Assembly (NCBI GenBank): GCA_947647735.1
Contig: CANSLJ010000005.1
Location: 102,168 to 166,167, forward strand
Source: an uncultured bacterium
GTDB lineage: Bacteria > Bacillota > Clostridia > Lachnospirales > Lachnospiraceae
DNA length: 64,000 nt
Direction of reading: 5' to 3'
How positions within the stretch are numbered: position 1 is the stretch's first letter; each line of letters starts with the position of its first letter. Under the pieces are notes generated by a model. That model was not told the DNA's origin, searched no databases, and saw only the letters and a program-made list of their open reading frames with translations. Made by a program: the position numbers and the translations under genes. Shown one piece after another: positions 34,551-43,218 of this stretch.

Positions 34551-35069
34551 TTAGTTGGCTGTACCTGCGGCACTGTTCACGCCGTTTGCCACACCGCTTG
34601 CCATGTCGTCCACAGCGTTTGCGGCGCCGTCCACAACGTCCTCCACGGCACCGGCAGCGCCGTCCGCCACATCGCCTACGGCATTGCCGACATTATTGCC
34701 GGTGGAATTTCCGTTAGAAGTGTTGGTGCTGCCGTTGCCGGCTGTGGAGTTACCGGTATTTCCGGTTCCGCTGCCTGTTGAGGTATTGTTTGTGTTTCCG
34801 GTTTCATTGCCGTCAGCGGTATTACCGTTATTGCCGTCTGCAGTTCCGTTACCGTTTGCGTTGTTGTCATTATCTGCAACGGCGCCATTGCTTTCGTTAC
34901 TTGCAGCGGCATCACCATTTGCTGTGTCATTGTCGGCAGCAGCATTATTGTCCTCTGTCTGATTATCTGCCATATCTCCATTGTTTCTGTCTGTGCCGCA
35001 GCCGTAAAGCGCGAATGCGGACATCAGAACAAGCATGGAAACAGCCAGAGCGGTTCTGAACTTTTTCAT
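34551..35069 (-). CDS. Low-complexity Asn/Gly/Thr-rich lipoprotein
   Basis: 172 residues. Signal peptide MKKFRTALAVSMLVLMSAFA leads to lipobox LYGC. The mature part is almost entirely Asn, Gly, Asp, Thr and Ala (about residues 30-120), with no fold, then a helical-looking stretch of repeated VxDxAxGAVxDV type (VGDVADGAAGAVEDVVDGA) to the end. Likely a cell-surface spacer or stalk. Start at 35069 follows AAGGAGCAT; an upstream ATG at 35132 is not needed. Homopolymeric codons make such genes fast-evolving. Confidence 0.75.
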   Translation of the reverse strand: MKKFRTALAVSMLVLMSAFALYGCGTDRNNGDMADNQTEDNNAAADNDTANGDAAASNESNGAVADNDNNANGNGTADGNNGNTADGNETGNTNNTSTGSGTGNTGNSTAGNGSTNTSNGNSTGNNVGNAVGDVADGAAGAVEDVVDGAANAVDDMASGVANGVNSAAGTAN

Positions 35070-35147
35070 AATATGAATGCTCCTTTCCATAAATGAATCG
35101 ACGTTTATTTCTATGGATGATCTGTAATCCATTCGTCAAGGTTAGTA

Positions 35148-35176
35148 TGGACAGAGGTAAAAATTCTATGTACTAT
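35148..35176 (+). promoter_or_regulatory. Probable promoter of the hisA-like gene
   Basis: TGGACA (35148-35153), 17 bp, TACTAT (35171-35176), 67 bp before the start codon. Confidence 0.45.
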
Positions 35177-35242
35177 AAAAGAAAAAAATTTATTTTTTTA
35201 TCAATCTGAAAAAAATATGTACGGGAAAGAGATGGTAAAAAC

Positions 35243-36025
35243 ATGAGATTCAGGCCTTGTATAGATATTCACAACGGAAAAGTAAAACAGATCGTGGGAG
35301 CGAGCCTGCGGGATGCGGGAGATGAGGCGGCGGAGAATTTTATCTCCGACAGATCCGCGGCGGATTTTGCCGGATTATATCGGAAATACGGTTTAAAGGG
35401 CGGCCATGTCATTCTGCTGAACGGGAAAGAGAGCGGTTTTTATGAGGAGACAAAAAAACAGGCGTTTTCCGCTCTGGTGGCATACCCGGGCGGCCTGCAG
35501 GCGGGCGGCGGAATTACGGCGGAAAATGCTGCGCAGTTTCTGGAGGCGGGCGCTTCCCATGTGATCGTCACATCCTATGTATTTCAGGGCGGACAGATCC
35601 TGGAGGAGCATCTGAAAAAACTGGTAAAAGCGGTGGGAAAGGAACATCTGGTGCTGGATGTGAGCTGCAGGCGGAAGGCGGATGGCTATTATATCGTGAC
35701 CGACAGATGGCAGAAGGAGACGGATATCAGGGTAACCCCTTCCCTGCTGGAAAAACTTTCGATATCCTGCGATGAATTTCTGGTCCATGCGGTGGATGTG
35801 GAGGGAAAGAAAAACGGGATAGAGGAGGAGCTGGTCAGAGAACTCGCCGTATGGCAGGGAATCCCTGTCACATATGCCGGAGGCGTCCGTGATCCTGAAG
35901 ATTTGAAGAAGCTGAGGGAGACAGGGAAGGGGAGGATCGATGTGACGATCGGCTCGGCACTCTCTGTGTTCGGCGGAGATCTGGACTTTGATGAGGTTGT
36001 CAGATTCTGCAGGGAGGAAGGATGA
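35243..36025 (+). CDS. hisA: Eukaryotic-type ProFAR isomerase (HisA)
   Basis: 260 residues, a half-barrel repeat TIM protein. MRFRPCIDIHNGKVKQIVG with catalytic-site Asp, GGHVILLNGKES, LQAGGGITAENA, and VTYAGGVRDPEDL give the fungal HIS6-like subtype rather than standard bacterial HisA. It isomerises ProFAR to PRFAR, step four of histidine synthesis. No other his gene adjoins; a PHP histidinol phosphatase lies 13 kb away (49567). Standing alone with its own promoter and terminator, it may have been acquired separately. Ribosome site weak (AAAGAGA). Confidence 0.85.
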   Translation: MRFRPCIDIHNGKVKQIVGASLRDAGDEAAENFISDRSAADFAGLYRKYGLKGGHVILLNGKESGFYEETKKQAFSALVAYPGGLQAGGGITAENAAQFLEAGASHVIVTSYVFQGGQILEEHLKKLVKAVGKEHLVLDVSCRRKADGYYIVTDRWQKETDIRVTPSLLEKLSISCDEFLVHAVDVEGKKNGIEEELVRELAVWQGIPVTYAGGVRDPEDLKKLRETGKGRIDVTIGSALSVFGGDLDFDEVVRFCREEG

Positions 36026-36070
36026 GGAGAGTGCAGGATATCCTGCGGGGGAAATGCCTGTGCGGGTACA

Positions 36071-36104
36071 AAAAACAGCTCCCTGACGAGGAAGCTGTTT
36101 TTCT
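36071..36104 (+). terminator. Terminator after hisA
   Basis: AAAAACAGCT (36071-36080) pairs with AGCTGTTTTT (36093-36102); the stem extends inward with CC/GG. The next 160 bp to the csp gene are AT-rich with no gene. Confidence 0.88.
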
Positions 36105-36262
36105 CTAATCCTTATAACAATATTGCAAATTCTCAATAAAATGCAAATAAAGATATTTCTGTTTTTTAGAACTTCTTAATTTATATTATATTTAAGAACG
36201 GGCACAAATTGTAATACTGATTAATAGTTACATATAATCTCTAAAATTACAATTTTCAGAAA

Positions 36263-36463
36263 TTATAATTTGGTTACGTTTACAGCCTGAGGACCTTTAG
36301 CACCATCAACTACTTCGTATTCAACAGCAGCGCCTTCCTCAAGAGACTTAAAGCCTTCCATGTTCAGTCCGGAATAGTGTACAAATACATCATTACCGTT
36401 CTCGTCAGAAATGAAGCCATAACCTTTCTGGTTGTTAAACCATTTTACTGTACCTTTGTTCAT
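36263..36463 (-). CDS. cspA: Cold-shock protein (CspA family)
   Basis: 66 residues, a single cold-shock domain. RNP1 KGYGFISD and RNP2 VFVHYS are intact, with [12 protein letters not shown] at the start. It is an RNA chaperone that melts secondary structure, at low temperature or constitutively in rapid growth. GGAGGTATC precedes the ATG. The mRNA leader (about 75 nt from the promoter at 36547) is AT-rich; Csp genes are often regulated by such leaders, but no known structure is claimed. The gene symbol is by family only. Confidence 0.96.
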   Translation of the reverse strand: MNKGTVKWFNNQKGYGFISDENGNDVFVHYSGLNMEGFKSLEEGAAVEYEVVDGAKGPQAVNVTKL

Positions 36464-36546
36464 AATGATACCTCCAAAAAATAATATAAAATTAAAAAAT
36501 AAGTTAATGCGGAATATATTCTATAAATAAATTCAGCAACACGGCT

Positions 36547-36575
36547 AGTATAACATGAAAGCATGCAAATGTAAA
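36547..36575 (-). promoter_or_regulatory. Promoter of the cold-shock gene
   Basis: Minus-strand TTTACA (36575-36570), 17 bp, TATACT (36552-36547). Confidence 0.7.
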
Positions 36576-36639
36576 GTAGATAAAATACTTTTTTTATCAG
36601 AAAAAGAATGCTATAATAAGCGGACAGGAGGAAAAACCA

Positions 36640-37050
36640 ATGAAGAAATTTTTAGAAGAATTTAAGGCTTTTGCCTTAAAAGGAAATGTGATGAATATGG
36701 CGGTCGGCGTCATTATCGGTGCCGCATTCAGTGATCTTGTCACTTCCTTTACAACTAATATCATCCAGCCGATCATTGCCTGCATCGGAGGTGCGGAGGT
36801 GCACGGAAAGATCAATCTGTTCGGGACGGGAAATTATATTGACTATGGCGCTTTTATCAGTTCCGTTATCTATTTCCTGATCATGGCTTTTGTTATCTTT
36901 ACACTGGTAAAGATGATGAATAAGGTGATGGATCTGGGCAGAAAGAAGGAGGAGGCGGCGGCTCCGGTTACGAAAAAATGCCCTTACTGTAAAACGGAGA
37001 TCGCACTGGATGCTGTCAGATGCCCTCATTGTACCTCTGAGCTTAACTGA
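36640..37050 (+). CDS. mscL: Large-conductance mechanosensitive channel with zinc-ribbon tail
   Basis: 136 residues. The MscL part has EEFKAFALKGNVMNMAVGVI and IGAAFSDLVTSFTTNIIQPI (TM1 and pore constriction), a periplasmic loop, and TM2 SSVIYFLIMAFVIFTLVKMM. The channel opens under membrane tension to release solutes on hypo-osmotic shock. The C-terminus adds a zinc ribbon, CPYCKTEIALDAVRCPHC (two CxxC pairs), which ordinary MscL lacks. A TATAAT lies at 36612-36617 with a poor -35. Ribosome site ACAGGAGG. Convergent with the helical protein at 37105. Confidence 0.93.
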   Translation: MKKFLEEFKAFALKGNVMNMAVGVIIGAAFSDLVTSFTTNIIQPIIACIGGAEVHGKINLFGTGNYIDYGAFISSVIYFLIMAFVIFTLVKMMNKVMDLGRKKEEAAAPVTKKCPYCKTEIALDAVRCPHCTSELN

Positions 37051-37104
37051 ATGGACAGCCCTCAGAGGATAATGTGAGCAAAGCGGGGCGTTTTGTGTTT
37101 TATG

Positions 37105-37542
37105 CTACAGGTATTTTCTCAGATCATCCCGCAGTGTTTCCTCGATGCAGATCAGGCGGCTGCAGATGGCCTTTGCGCTGTGGCTGGCGTCCTTGTACTG
37201 ATTGAGATATCTGCGAAGGGATTTAATGCCCATATCACAGCCGTCGGTCATCACATCGGCGGCTGTTTTATCGTTGTCATCGCCCATGCCTACTTTCATA
37301 TTGGTCTTAAACCAGGACATACTCTTTGCCATAAGGCCCGGGTCTTTGTCGTCCGCATGGTACTGCAGGAGCAGTTCATGCAGATCATTGCCAAGTTTTT
37401 CATGATGTTTTTTGCTTTCTGTCAGAAGATTTTTCAGTTTTTCGTCATGAAGTTTATCCAAAACCTCATCGATAGATGTCACTGCCATTTTTGTGCCTGA
37501 GTCGCACTCCTGTAATAAAGCGATCGTGTCTGTGGATTCCAT
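37105..37542 (-). CDS. Four-helix-bundle (DUF2383/ferritin-like) protein
   Basis: 145 residues, entirely helical by pattern, cytoplasmic. Segments such as KLHDEKLKNLLTESKKHHEKLGNDL and SARAI-like CSRLICIEETLRDDLRKYL, with His and Asp/Glu spaced for a four-helix bundle, resemble DUF2383/ferritin-like clostridial proteins. A diiron site cannot be confirmed: the ExxH pairs are not convincingly arranged. Role unknown, perhaps stress- or metal-related. AGGAGGAATATC precedes the ATG. 37543-37686 upstream shows no further gene. Confidence 0.6.
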   Translation of the reverse strand: MESTDTIALLQECDSGTKMAVTSIDEVLDKLHDEKLKNLLTESKKHHEKLGNDLHELLLQYHADDKDPGLMAKSMSWFKTNMKVGMGDDNDKTAADVMTDGCDMGIKSLRRYLNQYKDASHSAKAICSRLICIEETLRDDLRKYL

Positions 37543-37686
37543 AGTGATATTCCTCCTCGTCTTTTCTGTTATAGGATCTGAATCTGCAGAAAAACAAATT
37601 CCGGCATTGTGTTTCCGCTGTGGTTATTATCTCCAAAAAGATAAAAAGTATGATGGAAGCCGGGAGGATCTGAAGATATTTCCCGC

Positions 37687-37723
37687 AAAAAACGCCTGAA
37701 GAAAAATTCTCTTCAGACGTTTT
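37687..37723 (-). terminator. Terminator of the symporter gene
   Basis: On the minus strand AAAACG/TCTGAAGA arms (37723-37710) pair with TCTTCAG/CGTTTT (37702-37689), with a single mismatch and a T run. Confidence 0.75.
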
Positions 37724-37769
37724 CGCTGCCGTAACGGCATATAAGGTGGGTATATAATATAGGGGTCTG

Positions 37770-39308
37770 TCAGCTTTCCAAAGCGGTAGAGCGTTTTACC
37801 TCATGCATTTCATTGTAGGAGGCAAAGGCGTCTTCCACCAGTTTTTCATCCGGTTTTCTGGTAAAGGCGCTGATGACCGGAACGATCACAAGGCCGGCAA
37901 CCATGGTAAAGGCGCCCGCGTTGATGGGAGACTGTAAAAGAGCGGGGAAACTTCCGCGCACCAGCATGTTCAGAGTCATAAAGCCGGAGCCGAAGATAAA
38001 GCTTACCCAGACAGATGCCTTCGACACTTTTTTCCAGTACAGGCTGTAGAGGAAAGGTGCCAGGAAGGAACCGGCAAGCGCACCCCAGGACACACCCATA
38101 AGCTGTGCGATAAAGGTGATGGCGCTCTTGTACTGTACAATGGCAATGATCGCGGAGATAGCGATAAAGATCACGATCAGAATACGGATACAGAAAAGCT
38201 GTTTCTTTTCATCCATTTTTTTCACGATATTGTCCTTGATCACATCGATGGTCAGCGTGGAGCTGGATGCGATGACAAGGGACGAGAGAGTGGACATGGA
38301 AGCGGACAGCACGAGGATCACAACCAGTCCGATCAGCATCGGAGAGAGGTTTTCCAGCATGGCAGGAATAACGGAATCATAGCCGTTTGCTTCAATATCA
38401 ATATTGGCGGAATAGAGCCTGCCGAAACCGCCGAGGAAATAACAGCCGCCGGATACCACGATGGCAAAGAAGGTGGAGATAACGGTTCCCTTATGTATGG
38501 CACTCTCGTTTTTGATGGCGTAGAATTTCTGTACCATCTGCGGAAGCCCCCAGGTACCGAGGGAAGTCAGGATAACAACGCCGAGAAGATTCAGAGGGTC
38601 CGGTCCAAAGAAGGATGCGAAAGCTCCGGGCTGGCTTGTAACAGCGGTATCCTCCACCATAGCGAGAGAATTCAGCGCCTCCAGAAAACCGCCGTTGGAT
38701 CTTAATACGGCGGCGATCACGGCACAGATGCCGAAGAGCATGATCAGTCCCTGAATAAAATCATTGATGGCTGTTGCCATATAGCCGCCCGCAATGACAT
38801 AAACGCCGGTCAGTACCGCCATCAGGATGATGCAGACTGTGTAGTCGATGTTAAACGCCATGCCAAACAGACGGGAAAGTCCGTTATAAAGGGACGCCGT
38901 ATAGGGGATCAAAAAGATAAAGACGATGATGGATGCGCCGATCTTCAGCGGTGTGCTGGAAAAGCGGGCACCGAAAAATTCCGGCATGGTCGCGGAATTA
39001 AAATGCTGTGTCATGATACGGGTACGGCGTCCTAAAACAACCCACGCCAGCATGGAACCGATGATCGCGTTTCCGAGCCCGATCCAGGTGGAAGCGATAC
39101 CGTATTTCCAGCCGAACTGTCCGGCGTAGCCGACAAAGATAACGGCGGAAAAGTAGGAAGTACCATAGGCAAAGGCTGTGAGCCACGGTCCCACGCTCCT
39201 GCCGCCTAAAACAAATCCGTTGACATCAGTGGCATTTTTCCGGCAGTAGAGGCCGATAGCGACCATTACGGCGAAAAATACGACTAACATGGTTACTTTG
39301 AAAATCAT
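37770..39308 (-). CDS. Sodium/solute symporter (SSS family)
   Basis: 512 residues with about 13 membrane helices, the PutP/PanF size. Family marks: FVLGGRSVGPWLTAFAYGTSYFSAV near the N-terminus, GLPQMVQKFYAI and the ALVIASSSTLTIDVI region. SSS proteins import an amino acid, vitamin or sugar with Na+. Start at 39308 follows GAGGAGGAAAAC; an in-frame start at 39347 is rejected. Upstream palindrome CGCTTTAAAGCG (39353-39364) may be regulatory. Substrate cannot be told from the sequence. Confidence 0.9.
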   Translation of the reverse strand: MIFKVTMLVVFFAVMVAIGLYCRKNATDVNGFVLGGRSVGPWLTAFAYGTSYFSAVIFVGYAGQFGWKYGIASTWIGLGNAIIGSMLAWVVLGRRTRIMTQHFNSATMPEFFGARFSSTPLKIGASIIVFIFLIPYTASLYNGLSRLFGMAFNIDYTVCIILMAVLTGVYVIAGGYMATAINDFIQGLIMLFGICAVIAAVLRSNGGFLEALNSLAMVEDTAVTSQPGAFASFFGPDPLNLLGVVILTSLGTWGLPQMVQKFYAIKNESAIHKGTVISTFFAIVVSGGCYFLGGFGRLYSANIDIEANGYDSVIPAMLENLSPMLIGLVVILVLSASMSTLSSLVIASSSTLTIDVIKDNIVKKMDEKKQLFCIRILIVIFIAISAIIAIVQYKSAITFIAQLMGVSWGALAGSFLAPFLYSLYWKKVSKASVWVSFIFGSGFMTLNMLVRGSFPALLQSPINAGAFTMVAGLVIVPVISAFTRKPDEKLVEDAFASYNEMHEVKRSTALES

Positions 39309-39643
39309 AATGTTTTCCTCCTCATATATGTATAGCATACGCAGCAATAACTCGCTTTAAAGCGTTACGGTTTAAAGTGCTAAAGTGACTGCTTTTATGA
39401 GTATAGGGGATATGGAGGGAAAAGTCAAGAGGGGATTATCCGGGCTGGGTTACGATGCAAATTATTTTTGCAGGAGGGTTAAGGGATGGCAGAAAAATGC
39501 CGATGAAATGTATGTAAAATATTTTGAGAAGTTTTTTAGTAATAGTTCAGCCAGGGATGGCGGCAGAATTTCCACGGATGGAAGAGAAGACGGGAATTTT
39601 GCCGTTTTTTGTTTTGCAGGAAAACGGGATGGAAAGGAGCAGC
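39309..39643. other. Intergenic region between the symporter and an unknown gene
   Basis: Divergent 335-bp region. It holds CGCTTTAAAGCG (39353-39364) and a related TTTAAAGTG 16 bp on, a possible operator pair, and a strong AGGAGG at 39472 before a six-codon frame (ATG at 39486). A 127-codon open frame across it (39385-39768) overlaps the real gene and looks like chance. No promoter box is confident. Confidence 0.35.
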
Positions 39644-40930
39644 ATGATATTTACGGAACAGAGTCCTGTTTATCAAAGGAGTATGGATGGTATGGATATC
39701 ATAACGGGGAAAGACAGGCCGGGTATTGTATCAGGGAAAAGCAGGTGGAACAGTCCATCTGTCGATAAAAACAGGGAAGACTTTTTCAGCCATATTTCAA
39801 GGGCGGCTGGGAAGGCGCAGGAAGAGGTTGAGGATAAGGAAGAGACAAAGAATGGGAGTGCCGGGGAGGTGATAAGGGATTCTTCCGGAAAAGAGGACGG
39901 GACGAGCAGGGAAGCGCTGATGCGTGTGATCGCCGAGCAGCGGGAGGAGATCCTGCGGAAGTTAAAAAACGGGGATACCGGGGTGCGGATACCGATCGGC
40001 AGCATGAGCCTGACGGAGGAGGAGTGGGACAGACTGCTGGATGGCTTTGACAAGGCGCAGGAAAAGATCCAGGAGTCGATCCGGGAAGAAAACGGAGAAA
40101 GCCTGCCGGAGAAAAGACCGGATACCATGGTGAACGGCGACAAGGTTTTTGAGGCGGAGGATACGGGGCATGATGTAAAGAGCCTCGAGGATCTGATGAG
40201 TGAGGTCGGCCTCGAGGGAAAGGTGGAAGAGAAGAGCGGTTTTGAGAAATACCTTACCGGTGTGCAGGTGATGACAAAGACCGGAAACTGCAGTGTGCCT
40301 GCCGGAATATGGGGCAGGACGGATTTTCCATTCTGGGAGTTTTTTAAGGAGGGGACATCGGCGGATGCCCTGAATAACTGGCAGCCCTCAGGGCCCCAGC
40401 CGAATATGCTGGATCAGAAGGTTCAGAGAAACCTGCAGGGCATCGGATACGGGAAGGTGAGTATCCTGATCCCGGATAAGCTGCAGGCAAAGATGGATGC
40501 AGATCCGGCTTACGCGGATGAAATATACCGGAAGGTTGCGGAATGGAAGGAAAACTATGACGCTTGGGATAACGCGACGGCTGCTTCTCTCGGCATGAAT
40601 GTGGCGGCCCATCAGTTTTCCAAGAGTTACTGTCTGCAGCTCGACGAGGACGGCAATGTGGAAAACTTTACGGTGGTGGGCGGCGGCCTGGATATCAGCG
40701 GTAAGAAAGAGAACGAGGATGTGGAAGATAACTGGTTAAAACGCAGAAACGCGGCGATCCTGTTCCACAAACAGCATCTCGCAAGGCAGGGTTATACCGG
40801 CCTGACGGGAACTGCCGGAATCGTGGCGCAGGAGGGGGAAGCATCGCCCCTGTCGCTGCTCAGGATGGCGCTGATGGCGGAGACGCTGGTTTCGCCGGAT
40901 GTGCGGAAGAGGTCGGATGCGGAAGTGTAA
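39644..40930 (+). CDS. Unknown protein, probable partner of the 41049 gene
   Basis: 428 residues, no signal peptide or membrane helix. Low-complexity charged N-terminal half (about 60-200) with SLTEEEWDRLLDGFDKAQEKI, a central GFEKYLTGVQVMTKTGNCSVP, and a C-terminal NVAAHQFSKSYCLQLDEDGNV. The domain resembles families of unknown function in Lachnospiraceae; I cannot name it with certainty. ATG at 39644 is chosen since AAAGGAG lies at correct spacing; an upstream start at 39524 is rejected. Leader element copy B follows the stop at once, then the 41049 gene, implying one operon. Confidence 0.65.
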   Translation: MIFTEQSPVYQRSMDGMDIITGKDRPGIVSGKSRWNSPSVDKNREDFFSHISRAAGKAQEEVEDKEETKNGSAGEVIRDSSGKEDGTSREALMRVIAEQREEILRKLKNGDTGVRIPIGSMSLTEEEWDRLLDGFDKAQEKIQESIREENGESLPEKRPDTMVNGDKVFEAEDTGHDVKSLEDLMSEVGLEGKVEEKSGFEKYLTGVQVMTKTGNCSVPAGIWGRTDFPFWEFFKEGTSADALNNWQPSGPQPNMLDQKVQRNLQGIGYGKVSILIPDKLQAKMDADPAYADEIYRKVAEWKENYDAWDNATAASLGMNVAAHQFSKSYCLQLDEDGNVENFTVVGGGLDISGKKENEDVEDNWLKRRNAAILFHKQHLARQGYTGLTGTAGIVAQEGEASPLSLLRMALMAETLVSPDVRKRSDAEV

Positions 40931-40934
40931 AACA

Positions 40935-41040
40935 GCATGAGCCCGGACAGTGCACAAGACAATCTGCAGACGCAGAGCGGCTGAAGATTTGTCTTAGGGA
41001 TGGTGTACTGGCAGGGCGAATGCGGAACTGGAATAGAGGA
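40935..41040 (+). ncRNA. Recurrent intercistronic RNA-like element, copy B
   Basis: Outer arms GCATGAGCCC (40935-40944) and GGGCGAATGC (41014-41023) pair except for a central GA/GA, which can form tandem sheared pairs. Inside, CAGTGCAC pairs with GTGTACTG (one wobble) and AAGACAATCT with AGATTTGTCTT. The box ATGCGGAACTGGAA (41020-41033) and GAGGAG ribosome site follow. Compared with copy A, inner stem bases change in pairs. Confidence 0.6.
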
Positions 41041-41048
41041 GACAGAAT

Positions 41049-41711
41049 ATGAGAGTTACAACAAGTATGTTAAGCGAAACAACCGTGCAGGCGGGTATAC
41101 AGATGGGCGGAAATTCCCTGGTCAATTATCTGAACGGGGATATGACGGATTCCCTGGCGAGTTCTCTGGGGAACAAACATAAGATAACGGAGGGACCGCT
41201 TGCCCAGAAAAAGTATGAGAAATTGAAGGACGCAGCGGAAAAACTGGGGGAGAATGCCGCGAAGCTGAGCGGGGAGGGAAGCAGGTCTATCTACGAAAAA
41301 GCGCGTAAGAGCGAGGATGCCTCCGAAGTATATGATGAGGTGGAGAAGATGATCTCCAATTATAATGATCTGCTGGAGAAGGTGCGCACGGATACCAGTA
41401 CACTGGGCAGATTTTATCAGCAGAGCCTGAAGGAAGTGATGAAGGAAAACAAGGATGCGCTGGCGGCTATGGGCATTACGATAGACAAAAGCGGCAAGCT
41501 GAGTGTGGAGAAGGAAAAACTGAGAACTTCGGATCTGGACAGAGTGGAAAGTGTGTTCGGGGCGAACGGAACGATCTCCGGCAGGATCAGCGTGATAGCG
41601 GAAAAGGTGGCGGACAGCGCAAAGGCGAATTTAAAGAGCGCTTCCAGCCAGTATAATTCCTCCGGAAACAGTGTGGATGCACTGCTCCGGAACTATGATG
41701 CGAAGAGCTGA
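41049..41711 (+). CDS. Unknown helical protein with flagellin-like N-terminus
   Basis: 220 residues, no signal peptide. The start MRVTTSMLSETTVQAGIQMG resembles flagellin-type proteins such as FlgL (MRVT..M), and the central and C-terminal part is amphipathic coiled coil: EVYDEVEKMISNYNDLLEKV, then YNSSGNSVDALLRNYDA at the end. No flagellar gene is in the window, so this could be a secreted or structural protein rather than part of a filament. Expression is through copy B of the leader element. It converges on the MBOAT gene with a 19-bp gap and no terminator seen. Confidence 0.65.
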   Translation: MRVTTSMLSETTVQAGIQMGGNSLVNYLNGDMTDSLASSLGNKHKITEGPLAQKKYEKLKDAAEKLGENAAKLSGEGSRSIYEKARKSEDASEVYDEVEKMISNYNDLLEKVRTDTSTLGRFYQQSLKEVMKENKDALAAMGITIDKSGKLSVEKEKLRTSDLDRVESVFGANGTISGRISVIAEKVADSAKANLKSASSQYNSSGNSVDALLRNYDAKS

Positions 41712-41730
41712 GAAAGGAAAAGGATGATCG

Positions 41731-43203
41731 TTAAAAGTTGAAATACAGGAAGGCGGAAATGCCCGCCAGTGATAAAACGGACCACAGCATGCATAAAACT
41801 GTGATCAGCGATCTGCCGGCGGTGGGCTTGAATTCAAGTTCACCGCTGTTTTTAAAAAACAGGACAGCGATAAAGGATACAAGAAGGAAGAGCCACAGAT
41901 AAAAGCCTGTGATATGGGAAGGCAGATATTGCAGCACGGATATTTTTTCTTCCAGAAAGGCAAATTCCTCCAATCTGAAACATCCGGTCAGTTCCTCGCG
42001 GATAGAAAAACCGGTGAGGGCGAGGAGCTGTCTCAGGTAGGATTTTGCGGTGGCGATATTATCCGCCCGGAAAAGGATCCACAGGCCATCCACGGTGAGA
42101 AATGTCACAAGCCACCGGAATGGTTTACATAATTTCGACCAGGGCTTCTGGAATATTCGGTTCAGACAGTTTAAAATGCCGTGTAAAACACCCCATAAAA
42201 TAAAGGTCCAGTTGGCGCCATGCCAGATACCGCTGATCAGGAAAACGATCATTATGTTTACATAAGTTCGGAGTTTTCCTTTGCGGCTTCCGCCGAGAGG
42301 AAAGTAAATGTAGGTTCTCAGAAAACGGGTGAGGGACATATGCCATCTGTCCCAGAAATCCGTGATGGATGTTGCCTTGTAGGGGGAGTTAAAGTTTCCG
42401 GGCAGTTTAATATTGAACATGCCGCTGATACCGATCGCCATATCACAGTATCCGCTGAAATCAAAGAAAAGCTGGAAAGTATAACAGAGCGATACAAGGA
42501 AGGCCTCCAGCGTATTTAAGGTAGGGACGACAAGGAAGCCATAGTCCACCGCTTTGCCGAAGGTATCGGCTATGATGACTTTTTTAAACAGCCCCAGTGC
42601 AAAGATATACATCCCTCTCGCAAAATTTTCGTAGTTGATCCGGCGGTTTTCCGCTTTCCTGAACTGGGGAATGGTTTCATTGTGCAGAACAATGGGGCCG
42701 GCGATCAATTGCGGGAAGAAAGAAACGAACAACGCATATTCATCAAAGGAATATCCTTTTGTCTCGCCCCGGTAGGAATCGATCAGGTAGCTAAGCTGCT
42801 GAAAGGTAAAGAAGCTGATACCAAGGGGCAGCAGTATATTTTTCAATTCAAAGGATTGCCCGAACAGGGCATTCATATTTTCCAGAAAGAAATTGAAGTA
42901 TTTAAAGTAGAAGATAACTGCAATATTGGCACAGATACCGAAAACAAGGATACCCTTTTTGGCGGCGGCATTTTCTGTTTCCGCGGAAAAATATTCCATG
43001 GCTTTTGCCAGCAGGAAGTTTACAATAATACTGCAGCAGATGATCAGCAGATAGGATGGATTAAAATAACCGTAAAACCAAAGTGACATGCCGATCAGAA
43101 AGATGTTGGATGCCCTGTATAGGTTTACATAATTTAAAATATAGTATCCTGTCAGTGCAATGGGCAGAAACAGAAAAATAAAATAGTAGGAATTAAATAA
43201 CAT
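41731..43203 (-). CDS. MBOAT-family O-acyltransferase
   Basis: 490 residues, about ten membrane helices. Motifs: LPLGISFFTFQQLSYLIDSYRGE, the family core FWDRWHMSLTRFLRTYIYFPLGG with RKGK, and the catalytic His in SGIWHGANWTFILWG. It is AlgI/DltB-like, moving acyl groups across the membrane to a polysaccharide or teichoic acid. It is cotranscribed with the upstream gene (15-bp gap), which fits its SGNH-like partner. The acceptor is unknown; no dlt genes are present. Confidence 0.93.
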   Translation of the reverse strand: MLFNSYYFIFLFLPIALTGYYILNYVNLYRASNIFLIGMSLWFYGYFNPSYLLIICCSIIVNFLLAKAMEYFSAETENAAAKKGILVFGICANIAVIFYFKYFNFFLENMNALFGQSFELKNILLPLGISFFTFQQLSYLIDSYRGETKGYSFDEYALFVSFFPQLIAGPIVLHNETIPQFRKAENRRINYENFARGMYIFALGLFKKVIIADTFGKAVDYGFLVVPTLNTLEAFLVSLCYTFQLFFDFSGYCDMAIGISGMFNIKLPGNFNSPYKATSITDFWDRWHMSLTRFLRTYIYFPLGGSRKGKLRTYVNIMIVFLISGIWHGANWTFILWGVLHGILNCLNRIFQKPWSKLCKPFRWLVTFLTVDGLWILFRADNIATAKSYLRQLLALTGFSIREELTGCFRLEEFAFLEEKISVLQYLPSHITGFYLWLFLLVSFIAVLFFKNSGELEFKPTAGRSLITVLCMLWSVLSLAGISAFLYFNF

Positions 43204-43218
43204 AATAGCAATACCTTT

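Noticed and set aside
39385-39768. 127-codon frame upstream of the unknown gene at 39644
   Set aside because: It overlaps the better-supported frame by 125 bases and lacks a good ribosome site.
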